Shown here: piece by piece, positions 10,117 to 18,587 of the stretch | Layout of the letters: every line of letters starts with the position of its first letter | Numbering within the stretch: the stretch's first letter is position 1 | Assembly: GCF_002557795.1 (NCBI RefSeq) | Contig: NZ_CP023777.1 | Coordinates: 2,861,001-2,925,000 of the forward strand | Origin: Chitinophaga caeni | GTDB lineage: Bacteria > Bacteroidota > Bacteroidia > Chitinophagales > Chitinophagaceae | Direction: 5' to 3' | DNA: 64,000 bases | Position numbers and translations under genes: made by a program | Notes under the pieces: model-generated | Told to the model about the DNA's origin: nothing | Database searches by the model: none | The model's input: the letters and a program-made list of their open reading frames with translations, nothing else

Positions 10117-10704
10117 ATGCATATTATTGGAATAACGGGCGGAATTGGCTCTGGCAAAACTACGGTCGCGAAAATATTTGAAGTGCTGGGGATTCCTGTA
10201 TATTATGCGGATGATGCAGCGAAGAGCATCATGGAAAAGGATCCATTGTTGATAGATCAAATATCCTCGCATTTCGGGAAAGAATCTTATAATACGGAAG
10301 GTAAATTGAACCGTAAGTTCATAGCAAACATCGTATTTAATAATAATGAGCAGCTGGAAAAATTAAATTCCTTCGTTCACCCGGCAACGATCAGGGATGC
10401 CGATCGTTGGGCTTCCGAACAAAATGCCCCTTATGTTCTTAAAGAAGCTGCGTTGATGTTCGAGACGGAATCTTTCCACCATACTTACAAGATCATTACC
10501 GTGTTTGCTCCCCAAGCCATGCGCGTGCAAAGGGTAATGCGCCGCGACGGCCTAAGCGCCGATGAGGTATATGCCCGTATCCATAAACAGATGGACGAAA
10601 ACATCAAGAAAAAGCTCGCTGATTACGTTATTTATAATGATGAACAGCAGATGGTCATCCCGCAAGTACTCCGCATCCACGAAGAACTCCTACAATCGGT
10701 TTAA
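10117..10704 (+). CDS. coaE: Dephospho-CoA kinase
   Basis: Last step of CoA synthesis: phosphorylates the ribose 3'-OH of dephospho-CoA. 195 residues, normal length. The P-loop GGIGSGKT is at residues 8-15; the conserved YYADDAAK and HP (FVHPATIRD) segments and the lid region RVMRRDGLSADEVYARI follow. It lies 34 bases beyond the yajC terminator and 44 bases before an exported protein. coaD, the preceding enzyme, is encoded at 36016. Confidence 0.97.
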   Translation: MHIIGITGGIGSGKTTVAKIFEVLGIPVYYADDAAKSIMEKDPLLIDQISSHFGKESYNTEGKLNRKFIANIVFNNNEQLEKLNSFVHPATIRDADRWASEQNAPYVLKEAALMFETESFHHTYKIITVFAPQAMRVQRVMRRDGLSADEVYARIHKQMDENIKKKLADYVIYNDEQQMVIPQVLRIHEELLQSV

Positions 10705-10748
10705 CATTGATTTAAGATATGAACAATTAGTTTTACCGGGTGCCCGGT

Positions 10749-11492
10749 ATGATGAAAATATTACGCTTGTATACATGTTTCTTTTGCTTGGTCTTACCCA
10801 TGGTAGCTAAGGCGCAGCAAACTATTTTCGGAATGATTTCCGGGAAATACGGTACCCGTATCGATGCCGCCGAAGTTAGAAACCTGCGAACCGGCGAAAT
10901 AATTGCCGCCGGCAAAAACGGTAATTTTAAAATCAACGTGGAGCTTGGTGACAGGTTAACATGCACAGCACCGGGTTTCCTGGATACCCTGGTTATTGTA
11001 AAGAACTTCCAACCTTTAATCATTACGATGAACGCGAGCGGTATCAGCTTAAAGACTTTTACGCGGAAGGACTATAAAACGGATTCCCTGGCGCTACGGG
11101 TTACTTACGGCAGGAATATGGAATTTAAGCTTCCGCCCTGGTATAAGGTGGTGAATGTTTTTCCCCCGGCCGTGCAGCTAAATAATCTCCAGAAAGTGTT
11201 ATCGTTCAAAGGCAATAAACGCCGCTTTGAATTTAAAAAACGCTTGCTCGATCATGAGCGGGAAGCATACCTGGAAGAAACGTATAATAGCCCACTGGTA
11301 GAACAATACTCCGGTTTCCGGGGAGATACATTGGAATGGTTCATGCATCAATATCGCCCCAGCTATGAATTCTTACAAAATGCTACGGCTTATGACCTGG
11401 CTTTATTTATCAAAAGCTCTAAAGAGCAATTTCTCGATAGCCTATCCAGGCAAAAAAATCCTCCCGATAGTGTTCTAAGGGGAGGATCTTGA
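10749..11492 (+). CDS. Exported protein with carboxypeptidase-regulatory-like domain
   Basis: A roughly 247-residue exported protein of unknown role. I place the start at the ATG pair 10749/10752 (MMKILRLYTCFFCLVLPMVAKAQ) rather than an upstream GTG, because it gives a clean signal peptide. Residues about 25-95 resemble the Ig-like regulatory domain of many Bacteroidota envelope proteins (GMISGKYGTRIDAAEVRNLRTGEIIAAGKNGNFKI). The rest, rich in basic and aromatic residues (FEFKKRLLDHEREAYLEETY), matches nothing I recognise. The last codons overlap a hairpin that appears to terminate the opposing aminotransferase transcript. Confidence 0.85.
   Translation: MMKILRLYTCFFCLVLPMVAKAQQTIFGMISGKYGTRIDAAEVRNLRTGEIIAAGKNGNFKINVELGDRLTCTAPGFLDTLVIVKNFQPLIITMNASGISLKTFTRKDYKTDSLALRVTYGRNMEFKLPPWYKVVNVFPPAVQLNNLQKVLSFKGNKRRFEFKKRLLDHEREAYLEETYNSPLVEQYSGFRGDTLEWFMHQYRPSYEFLQNATAYDLALFIKSSKEQFLDSLSRQKNPPDSVLRGGS
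11452..11487 (-). terminator. Terminator of the aminotransferase, embedded in the opposing gene
   Basis: An 8-bp stem ATCCTCCC (11458-11465) and GGGAGGAT (11480-11487) with a plus-strand A run at 11452-11458. Read on the minus strand this is a GC-rich hairpin followed by seven U, 47 bases past the aminotransferase stop. The whole structure lies within the last codons of the convergent gene. Confidence 0.7.
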
Positions 11493-11533
11493 ATTTTTAT
11501 AGCAATTGCTTATTGCGAAAGCATGTGCAACTA

Positions 11534-12724
11534 TTATTGCAATTTGGCTAACCAGGTGCGTAACCTTTCGGCGGCTAATTTCAATTTCTCAGTGCTGGTT
11601 GCATAAGACATCCTGATGCAATTAGGCTCTTCGAAAGCGTCTCCGGAAACGGTAGTTACGTGTGCCCTGTGCAGCAGGTACGCACATAAATCACTGGAAT
11701 CCTTGATGACTTGGCCTTCGTATGATTTTCCGAAGAATGAGCTGATATCCGGGAAGAGATAGAATGCGCCTTCCGGTTTGTTGATTTTCAACCCGGGGAT
11801 ATCTTTCAACAAGTCGAAGAACAAATCCCTTCTTTCCCTGAAAGCTTTCACCATTTCAACGGCAGTGCTTGTATCATTTATCAAGGCGGCTACGGCAGCA
11901 TATTGTGTGATGGAAGAAGTGCCGGAAGTAAATTGACCTTGCAATTTCTCGGTAGCTTTCGCGATTTCCAAGGGCGCTACGATATAGCCTAAGCGCCAGC
12001 CAGTCATGGCAAACCCTTTACTTAAACCGTTCACGATGATCGTTCTTTCCGGCATGCTTTCAAATTGAGCGATGCTTGCATGTTGACCATCGTAATTGAT
12101 GTATTCATATATTTCATCGGAAATAACGAATACTTCGGGGTGTTTGCTGAATACGGCAGCCAAAGCCTCCAGTTCATCCTTGGTATAAACCGCGCCACTT
12201 GGATTACAAGGGGAAGAGAACATGAACAACTTTGTTTTTGGCGTGATAGCAGCTTCCAATTGCTCCGGCGTGATCTTGAAATCATGTTCGAAAGAACCCT
12301 TGATCGTCACGATCTTACCTTGGCATAAATTTACTAATGCCGCGTAAGTTACCCAGTAAGGGGTAGGTATAATCACTTCATCACCTGGATCTACCAAGCT
12401 CAATACCACGTTTGCCAAGCTTTGCTTCGCACCTGTAGAAACCACTACTTGTTCGGGGCTGTAGTCGAGATTATTGTCCCGCTTTAGCTTATGAACAACG
12501 GCCTTTTTAAGATCAGCAATACCAGCTACGGGTGTGTAATGCGTGTGCCCGTCATCAATGGCCGACTTAGCGGCGGCACGGATGTGGTTGGGAGTGTCAA
12601 AGTCAGGTTCACCAAGGCTTAAATCTACAACATCGATGCCTTGTGCCTTTAGTTCCCGGCTCAACTTGGCCATCATGATGGTCTGAGGCTCGGAGATACG
12701 TGAAAGTCTTTCTGCCAGTTTCAT
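11534..12724 (-). CDS. PLP-dependent aminotransferase, aspartate aminotransferase type (class I)
   Basis: A 396-residue cytoplasmic fold-type I transaminase, most like the Ib-group aspartate aminotransferases that exchange amino groups between aspartate and 2-oxoglutarate. Visible blocks: LSLGEPDFDTPNHI near the start, YTPVAGIADLKKAV, the FSSPCNPSGAVY motif with its NPSG asparagine, the ISDEIYEYI segment, and the PLP-binding lysine in GLSKGFAMTGWRLGY (near residue 234). The conserved C-terminal arginine is in IRMSYATS. Substrate choice cannot be set from sequence alone. The gene is monocistronic, with its own promoter and a terminator inside the convergent neighbour. Confidence 0.94.
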   Translation of the reverse strand: MKLAERLSRISEPQTIMMAKLSRELKAQGIDVVDLSLGEPDFDTPNHIRAAAKSAIDDGHTHYTPVAGIADLKKAVVHKLKRDNNLDYSPEQVVVSTGAKQSLANVVLSLVDPGDEVIIPTPYWVTYAALVNLCQGKIVTIKGSFEHDFKITPEQLEAAITPKTKLFMFSSPCNPSGAVYTKDELEALAAVFSKHPEVFVISDEIYEYINYDGQHASIAQFESMPERTIIVNGLSKGFAMTGWRLGYIVAPLEIAKATEKLQGQFTSGTSSITQYAAVAALINDTSTAVEMVKAFRERRDLFFDLLKDIPGLKINKPEGAFYLFPDISSFFGKSYEGQVIKDSSDLCAYLLHRAHVTTVSGDAFEEPNCIRMSYATSTEKLKLAAERLRTWLAKLQ

Positions 12725-12758
12725 GTTTGAAAATTTGTTTTATTGGGTTGACCGGGCG

Positions 12759-12791
12759 CAAACCTACTACAAAAAAATGGATTGCCACAAC
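12759..12791 (-). promoter_or_regulatory. Promoter of the aminotransferase gene
   Basis: The minus strand carries TAGGTTTG (12766-12759), an exact -7 match, with GTTG (12791-12788) 21 bases upstream as an imperfect -33 box. The start codon follows 34 bases later at 12724. Confidence 0.5.
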
Positions 12792-12881
12792 ACATTTTTT
12801 AAAAATCACAACATTTTGACCGATTTGTTGGAAATAATCTTGAAAATTGGCAAATGGCTTGGTTGTCATCAAAAGAAAAGT

Positions 12882-12916
12882 AAAAAGACCGGGCTGATTT
12901 ACAACTCGGTCTTTTT
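12882..12916 (-). terminator. Terminator of the DUF4397 gene
   Basis: A 10-bp stem AAAAAGACCG (12882-12891) and CGGTCTTTTT (12907-12916), 15-base loop, 30 bases past the stop. The A-rich left arm supplies the U run on the minus transcript; the T-rich right arm could also stop plus-strand transcription. Confidence 0.8.
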
Positions 12917-12946
12917 AAAAATATAAAATTATTAATATGATAATGC

Positions 12947-13669
12947 TTAGTTGGAATACGACATGTTGTATAATTTCACTGCCGTGTTACCTGTACCGCC
13001 TACTTTTCCGGTCAGGATAATATTGGATACATAACCTGCTCCCATTTGCACGCCTACAATACCTGCTACCGTGCTATCGGTTCCGGCAAGTTTTACTGTT
13101 AAGTTGCCATAAGCAGCATCAATTTCGGTAAATGGCCTTGACATTTCTGAAAGGGACTCGGGGTAAGTGGCGCTGCCAATCTTCGTATTCCCGATATACA
13201 AATCTACCGCTGGCATATCTTGGCAAAGGTTATAAAAACGGATATTGGCCTTGGTAGTACTCAGGTCGCTGAAATCTTCCTTGAAATAAATGCTTTTAGC
13301 CGGGTTGTCGTACATGAAAACAGTGTAAATATTCTTTGTAGAATCCAGGTTTAATGCAAACGAAGATTCAGCCGGATAAGGAGCTCCCGTGCTAGTTTTA
13401 AATGATATCAGGTGGCTACCAGGGTCAAAATAACCCACGTTTAACCTGCTGGAAGGGGTAATAATGGACCCATTCCCGGTTAATTTGGTAGATCCATCGT
13501 AGATATCCAAAGAATCCCCAGTTGGGCTAGCTAAGACGAAAGCTACAGCCGAGCTGTAATCTGGAGTAGAGGGAGTTGGATCTTTCAAACAAGATGTGGT
13601 ACCTAACATCGCAACAACGGCCACTAAAGCCAAATAACGGAATTTTTTGATAGACATGCTCTCTTGCAT
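12947..13669 (-). CDS. DUF4397 domain lipoprotein
   Basis: A 240-residue exported lipoprotein. The signal peptide ends at the lipobox GTTSC; an internal ATG at 13657 (MSIKKFRYLALVAVV) would give a shorter signal and is an equally good start. The mature protein is strand-rich with two related halves, including the AVAFVLASPTGDSLDIYDGSTKL segment and the later ANIRFYNLCQDMPAVDLYIGNTKIGSA segment that marks DUF4397. Members are surface proteins of unknown function in Bacteroidota. It follows the beta-lactamase-fold lipoprotein gene closely on the same strand, probably in one operon. Confidence 0.85.
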   Translation of the reverse strand: MQESMSIKKFRYLALVAVVAMLGTTSCLKDPTPSTPDYSSAVAFVLASPTGDSLDIYDGSTKLTGNGSIITPSSRLNVGYFDPGSHLISFKTSTGAPYPAESSFALNLDSTKNIYTVFMYDNPAKSIYFKEDFSDLSTTKANIRFYNLCQDMPAVDLYIGNTKIGSATYPESLSEMSRPFTEIDAAYGNLTVKLAGTDSTVAGIVGVQMGAGYVSNIILTGKVGGTGNTAVKLYNMSYSN

Positions 13670-13691
13670 TTATTTGATTGAATGATAAAAT

Positions 13692-14963
13692 TTAACGATC
13701 ATATGTCATCATGAACTTACTTAAATCAGGTTCATGTAAACGTTTTCTTTCTAATTCGTATTGGTAAATGATGGATCCCAGTTTTTGCAGGAACGGTTTC
13801 CCTATTTCGTCAAACTCATAGTGCCCGCTACTCAATACACCGTCTTCGTTGACATATAAGTTGGCCGATACCATAAATTCTACCTTGTTTTTAAAATCAA
13901 CCACGTAGGCAAGGTCTGTTAAAAAACCATAAGCCCATCCCGGTTTATTAAAAATCCTGATATATGGTGGCATTACCGCGTTCTTATCTCCCCCGAATAA
14001 TAGGAACTTTACATATGCAGGGTAAAATTCCGTACTGTCATAAGCTGGATAAGTAGTTTCCGTTGGTAACTGCGACATGTAACGGTATAAAAAACGGTAA
14101 TCCTCTTCTTTTAAACGAAAAGCTTGCCCAGATGTTACAGTCCCCGGAAAAATTATATTCCGCAGTATATGGTGCAGGTCAACTAAACTGATATGGTTTT
14201 TATAATAGAAATCCATCGGTGTCCGAACCAAGCTATCTCCAATATAATGCGCTTTCCCGATTAAATCATGTTTATCCTGGAACACCAGGCTGCTGATTTT
14301 TCCGGGTTGTTGGTAAACCGTATCACCATCATCCATAAAAAACATGCCATTGGTATGACGATTAGCCTCCGGGGATAAATCTACATCCAACCTATGCCTG
14401 ATTTGTGCCGAAGCAAACCCTTTTTGCCATAATTTCCGGTTAAATTCTTCCTGTCCTAAGAATTCATACAACCTGTTGAATGCATCATTATCACTTACCA
14501 GGAAGATTTTTTTAATATAATGCGCGATGCTGGGATGAAAATCTTGGGCGGTGGAATCAAAATTTACTTCGGTTGAGATGCCTGGCAAACCCCGGGTAAA
14601 TGCGGCGGAAAATTTATCTAAATTGTTGATATTTAGATCATTAAGTTTTTCTAACGCAAGGATGGCGGCAGGCAATTTCACTGTGGAAGCCGGGTAAAAA
14701 TATCGTAAAGTATCCACATTATAGTAAAAATCTGTAAAAGTTGGTTTATTTTGCGCATCCCTGTTTATTTGCGTATAAATGACCTGTAGTCTGTATTTGG
14801 ATAAATTCCCGGTAACTGGGGCAAGTTGTGGATCCTCCATCAACCTTGTTAATAAATTGCCGTTTTCGCTATGAGGGGACTTATTTTTTTCCATTTTTGT
14901 AGCGTTATTACAAGATGCAAGGGTATAAAGCATTAACAGGATATATAAACGATAGTAGCACAT
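13692..14963 (-). CDS. Class A beta-lactamase-fold serine hydrolase, lipoprotein
   Basis: A 423-residue exported lipoprotein (lipobox LASC, Cys18) with a serine hydrolase domain of the beta-lactamase/penicillin-binding superfamily. The SxxK motif is STVK at residues 93-96, the second motif SDN is at 157-159, and the third is KPG in place of KTG near residue 340. I see no typical ExxLN Omega loop, and the protein is about 130 residues longer than true class A enzymes, so it may be an amidase or esterase-like relative rather than a resistance enzyme. It is upstream of a DUF4397 lipoprotein, with a 22-base gap. Substrate unknown. Confidence 0.82.
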   Translation of the reverse strand: MCYYRLYILLMLYTLASCNNATKMEKNKSPHSENGNLLTRLMEDPQLAPVTGNLSKYRLQVIYTQINRDAQNKPTFTDFYYNVDTLRYFYPASTVKLPAAILALEKLNDLNINNLDKFSAAFTRGLPGISTEVNFDSTAQDFHPSIAHYIKKIFLVSDNDAFNRLYEFLGQEEFNRKLWQKGFASAQIRHRLDVDLSPEANRHTNGMFFMDDGDTVYQQPGKISSLVFQDKHDLIGKAHYIGDSLVRTPMDFYYKNHISLVDLHHILRNIIFPGTVTSGQAFRLKEEDYRFLYRYMSQLPTETTYPAYDSTEFYPAYVKFLLFGGDKNAVMPPYIRIFNKPGWAYGFLTDLAYVVDFKNKVEFMVSANLYVNEDGVLSSGHYEFDEIGKPFLQKLGSIIYQYELERKRLHEPDLSKFMMTYDR

Positions 14964-15058
14964 AGGTTGTATATATTATCTTTAAAATGGCTCAAAACCA
15001 ACCAGATAGCGGTTTTTGAACAGTTTTTTAGAGAGCTTTAATATATCAATTTAAATTC

Positions 15059-15066
15059 TATCTTTG
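15059..15066 (+). promoter_or_regulatory. Putative -7 promoter box of secDF
   Basis: TATCTTTG matches the -7 consensus exactly and lies 38 bases before the secDF ATG. The expected -33 box is weak (cTTTAa about 17-20 bases upstream). Confidence 0.5.
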
Positions 15067-15104
15067 CAACTCTTAAAAAATTTTTATTATAAACCCGAAA
15101 CAAT

Positions 15105-18100
15105 ATGCAACTTAAAGGACTGGTTAAAGTTTTTGCCGTCGCACTGATCCTTATCTCTTTGTATCAATTGTCCTTCACGTTTGTGGTACGGAACTATGAG
15201 AAGGGGGTAAACGAAAAAGTAGAGAAAGCAGTATCTCAACAATTCCCTGCCGCCGATGTAAAATATCCCGGTAACAAGGAAGCGCAAGCACTCTACCAAG
15301 ATACGCTGGAGGATGTTTTAAAAGAGAGAAAAAGGGCTTATTTCGACAGCACCAGGAACTTAGAAATCGCCGGTTTCCCTTGGTTCACTACTTACACCAA
15401 AGCTAAAGAGAAAGAACTCAATTTGGGTCTTGACCTGCAAGGTGGTATCAACGTGGTGTTGGAAGTGAGCGTGGAAGATGTTATCCGTGCACTGTCCGGT
15501 CATTCGAATGACCCCGCCTTCAACCAAGCGCTGGAATTGGCTAAAGAGAAACGTAAACAAAGCCAAGCGGATTTCGTTACCTTGTTCGGGCAAGCTTATA
15601 GCGAAGTAGCGCCTAATGGTAAATTAGCCAGCCTATTCGCCAACTCTTATCAGAAGGAAATCGATTTTAACTCTTCCAATGATAAAGTATTGAGCGTGAT
15701 CCGCCAATCTGCCGCCGCTGCCATCGAAAATACTTACCTGGTACTGATGAAGCGTATCGATAAGTTTGGTGTGGCTCAACCTAACATCAACCTCGATAAA
15801 AACCGTGGTATCATCTCCGTAGAATTAGCGGGTGTAGATGATGTGGACCGCGTTCGTAAATATTTACAAGCTAGCGCGAACCTCGAATTCAGGGAAGTTT
15901 ATAAAAACTCCGATTTCGCACAATACCTCGGCGCAATGAACCAGGCCGCTGCTTTGGCAACCGGTGGTAATAAAGCAAAAGATACGGCAGCAAAAGCTAC
16001 TGCCGATACAGCAGCTATTGCTGCAACAACCGCTCCCGGCGATACTTCTAAAACCGGTAGCTTGAATGATATCTTGGCTAAAGAAGGTGCAAACGCGGGT
16101 GATTCCGCAAAAGATGTTGATGCCCAAAGAGAACTGATGGCTCAACAAAACCCGATCTACGCGATTTTGCAACCGTTATTTGACCAACAAACTGGTAATC
16201 CCGTTCCTTCTCCTTCCATCGGTTATATCATGGCTAAGGATACGGCTACATTTAATAAATACCTTCAGATACCTGCCGTAAAAGCTGCCATCCCCAGGGA
16301 TGCGGTATTCGCTTACGGTTCCGAAAGGGGGGATGATAATTCCGGGATTCTTTCCGTTTACGTTTTAAAGGTGAATCCTTTGAACCCTGCCCCAAGGGTA
16401 GGTGGTGAAAGTATCGTGGATGCCCGCCAAGATTTCGATCGCTATAACGGTCAACCCGAAATCTTCATGAGTATGGACCAAGTCGGTACCCGCGAATGGA
16501 GAAAAATGACCGGCGAGTTGAAACCCAAAAACCCGAATGATCCTTATGCCCGCAATTATGTTGCGATCGTATTGGATGGTATCGTATATTCCGCTCCCGG
16601 CATCAATGATGAAATTCCAAATGGTAGTTCTTCTATTTCCGGTTCTTTCACATTGGAAGAAGCGAAAGATTTGGCTAATATCTTGAAGTCCGGTAAAATG
16701 CCTGCTCCTGCAAAAATTGTTCAGGATCAAGTAGTAGGGCCAACTTTAGGTGCTGAATCTGTTGCTGCCGGTGCAAAATCTTTCATCATTTCCTTTGTAA
16801 TCATCTTCATATTGATGTTGGTGTATTACAATACTGCCGGTTGGGTCGCTAATACAGCATTGATATTAAACTTGTTGTTCACTTTCGGTATCCTGGCTTC
16901 CCTGGGCGCTACTTTAACGATGGCCGGTATTGCCGGTTTGGTATTAACCATCGGTATGGCCGTGGATACGAACGTAATCATCTTCGAGAGGATCAAGGAT
17001 GAACTCAACCATGGTAAATCATACGAACAAGCGGTGAAAGACGGCTACAAACGTTCTTACGCCCCCGTATTAGATGGTCACATTACTTCCTTGATCACGG
17101 CATGTATCCTTTTCTACTTCGGTTTAGGACCCGTACTAGGTTTCGCAACCACGCAGATCATCGGTTTACTGTTATCCCTTTTCTGCGGAATCTTGATTTC
17201 CCGCATGGTAACGGATGCCTGGATGCGCAAAGGCAGACACTTTAAATACTTTACACCGCTTTCTAAGAAAATATTTACACATAAAACTTTCGATTTCGTT
17301 GGAAAACGTAAGTATGCTTACATCTTATCCGCGATCATCACGATCCTCGGTGTAGCTTCCTTCTTCAACGGTTTCGATCACGGTGTGGATTTCTCCGGTG
17401 GACGTAGTTATACGGTTGAGTTCACGAAGGATATGAAAGTAGATGATGTTCGTCAACAACTGAAAACAGTTTTCGGTGGCGAAGCGCCGGTTGTAAAAAC
17501 CGTGGGCGACGACCGCAAGCTGAATATCACTACTGCCTATAAAATCGAAGAGCAAAGCCTAGAAGTGGATCATGAAGTGATGACTGCTCTGTACAACGGT
17601 TTGAAAGGTTATTATCCTGATAATATCGAATACAACACTTTCGTACAAAAGCAAATACTGGGTACGCAGTCCGTTTCCCCGATGATCTCGAACGATTTGA
17701 AGAGAGGCGCCGTGTACGCTACCTTGTTATCTTTAGCTGCGATCTTCGTTTACATCCTGTTGCGCTTTAGCAAATGGCAGTATTCTATCGGTACGATCGT
17801 TGCCTTGCTGCACGACGTATTGGTAACATTAGCAGTATTCTCATTTTGCCGTAGCTGGGTAAGTTTCCCGTTAGAGATCGACCAGCACTTTATCGCCGCC
17901 ATCCTGACGGTTATAGGTTTCTCGATGAACGATACCGTAATCGTATTTGACCGTATCAGGGAGTACTTCCGCAACCGTAGAAAGGGTGATAATAAGGAAG
18001 TGATCAATGCTGCGATCAATGACACGTTGAGCCGCACAATTATGACTTCCGTTACCGTGTTCATTACCATCCTGGTATTGTTCATCTTCGGTGGTGATGT

Positions 18101-18266
18101 TACCCGCGGTTTCGCCTTCGCGATGTTGATCGGTGTGTTAACAGGTACTTACTCTTCTATCTTCGTTGCTGCGCCTATCTTAATTGACTTCGATAGAAAG
18201 AATTCATTGAGCCAGGAAGGCGATGCTGTAGAAGTAAGCGGTAAACCTGCCACAGCTAAGAAATAA
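15105..18266 (+). CDS. secDF: Protein translocase subunit SecDF (fused)
   Basis: An inner membrane proton-driven motor that pulls proteins out of the SecYEG channel on the periplasmic side. SecD and SecF are fused in one 1053-residue chain. The SecD part (about residues 1-710) opens with one membrane helix, then LNLGLDLQGGINVVLEV, a large periplasmic domain and the five-helix bundle with GMAVDTNVIIFERIKDEL. The SecF part (about 725-1030) has DFSGGRSYTVEF and GFSMNDTVIVFDRIREY. Residues 281-336 form an Ala/Thr/Asp-rich low-complexity insert in the periplasmic region, likely flexible. Monocistronic, with a promoter box upstream and a terminator downstream; works with YajC (9662). Confidence 0.97.
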   Translation: MQLKGLVKVFAVALILISLYQLSFTFVVRNYEKGVNEKVEKAVSQQFPAADVKYPGNKEAQALYQDTLEDVLKERKRAYFDSTRNLEIAGFPWFTTYTKAKEKELNLGLDLQGGINVVLEVSVEDVIRALSGHSNDPAFNQALELAKEKRKQSQADFVTLFGQAYSEVAPNGKLASLFANSYQKEIDFNSSNDKVLSVIRQSAAAAIENTYLVLMKRIDKFGVAQPNINLDKNRGIISVELAGVDDVDRVRKYLQASANLEFREVYKNSDFAQYLGAMNQAAALATGGNKAKDTAAKATADTAAIAATTAPGDTSKTGSLNDILAKEGANAGDSAKDVDAQRELMAQQNPIYAILQPLFDQQTGNPVPSPSIGYIMAKDTATFNKYLQIPAVKAAIPRDAVFAYGSERGDDNSGILSVYVLKVNPLNPAPRVGGESIVDARQDFDRYNGQPEIFMSMDQVGTREWRKMTGELKPKNPNDPYARNYVAIVLDGIVYSAPGINDEIPNGSSSISGSFTLEEAKDLANILKSGKMPAPAKIVQDQVVGPTLGAESVAAGAKSFIISFVIIFILMLVYYNTAGWVANTALILNLLFTFGILASLGATLTMAGIAGLVLTIGMAVDTNVIIFERIKDELNHGKSYEQAVKDGYKRSYAPVLDGHITSLITACILFYFGLGPVLGFATTQIIGLLLSLFCGILISRMVTDAWMRKGRHFKYFTPLSKKIFTHKTFDFVGKRKYAYILSAIITILGVASFFNGFDHGVDFSGGRSYTVEFTKDMKVDDVRQQLKTVFGGEAPVVKTVGDDRKLNITTAYKIEEQSLEVDHEVMTALYNGLKGYYPDNIEYNTFVQKQILGTQSVSPMISNDLKRGAVYATLLSLAAIFVYILLRFSKWQYSIGTIVALLHDVLVTLAVFSFCRSWVSFPLEIDQHFIAAILTVIGFSMNDTVIVFDRIREYFRNRRKGDNKEVINAAINDTLSRTIMTSVTVFITILVLFIFGGDVTRGFAFAMLIGVLTGTYSSIFVAAPILIDFDRKNSLSQEGDAVEVSGKPATAKK

Positions 18267-18287
18267 TAATCTTAATTGAAATAATAG

Positions 18288-18322
18288 AAATGGGTTGTCA
18301 ATTGTTGGCGACCCATTTTTTT
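18288..18322 (+). terminator. Intrinsic terminator of secDF
   Basis: Stem AAATGGGTTG (18288-18297) with CGACCCATTT (18309-18318), one G-U pair, then a run of T. It begins 22 bases past the stop codon. Confidence 0.85.
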
Positions 18323-18371
18323 TACCATTATAATTGAATCCATCCCCACTTGATTAACAGGAGTAAATACC

Positions 18372-18491
18372 CTCAATAGTGATTGGAACCGAGCTTGGAA
18401 ACCAGAACCGGCAAGGTTTTGCGCAATGTCCTCAAAAAATCTAACCCCAGTTACAAATACTTGTGGCTTGGAAACCCGAACCAGCAAAGAC
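18372..18491. repeat. Dispersed repeat, diverged copy A
   Basis: Starts with CTCAATAGTG as at 43891 and contains two degenerate versions of the right-end motif of the MITE-like element: ccgagcttggaaaccagaac (18389-18408) and cttggaaacccgaaccagca (18466-18485). Compare GAGCTTGGAAGCTCGAACCA at 43910-43929. Confidence 0.6.
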
Positions 18492-18534
18492 TAAGGGATG
18501 TTGCCACATAAAACTGCATGGCTACATAAAAAAA

Positions 18535-18564
18535 ACGGGCAAAAGCAGAAGCTAATACCCGTTA
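18535..18564 (-). terminator. Probable terminator of the permease gene
   Basis: Stem AACGGG (18535-18540) with CCCGTT (18559-18564), a long 18-base loop and an A run to the left, giving U on the minus transcript; 23 bases beyond the stop. Confidence 0.6.
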
Positions 18565-18587
18565 TAAAACTGTGTATGCAAAAATAT

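Larger units (their letters stand above)
18267..18587. other. Intergenic region between secDF and the permease gene
   Basis: Contains the secDF terminator, a diverged copy of the dispersed repeat (18372-18491) and a hairpin serving the permease. Short frames inside it are by-products of the repeat. Confidence 0.7.
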
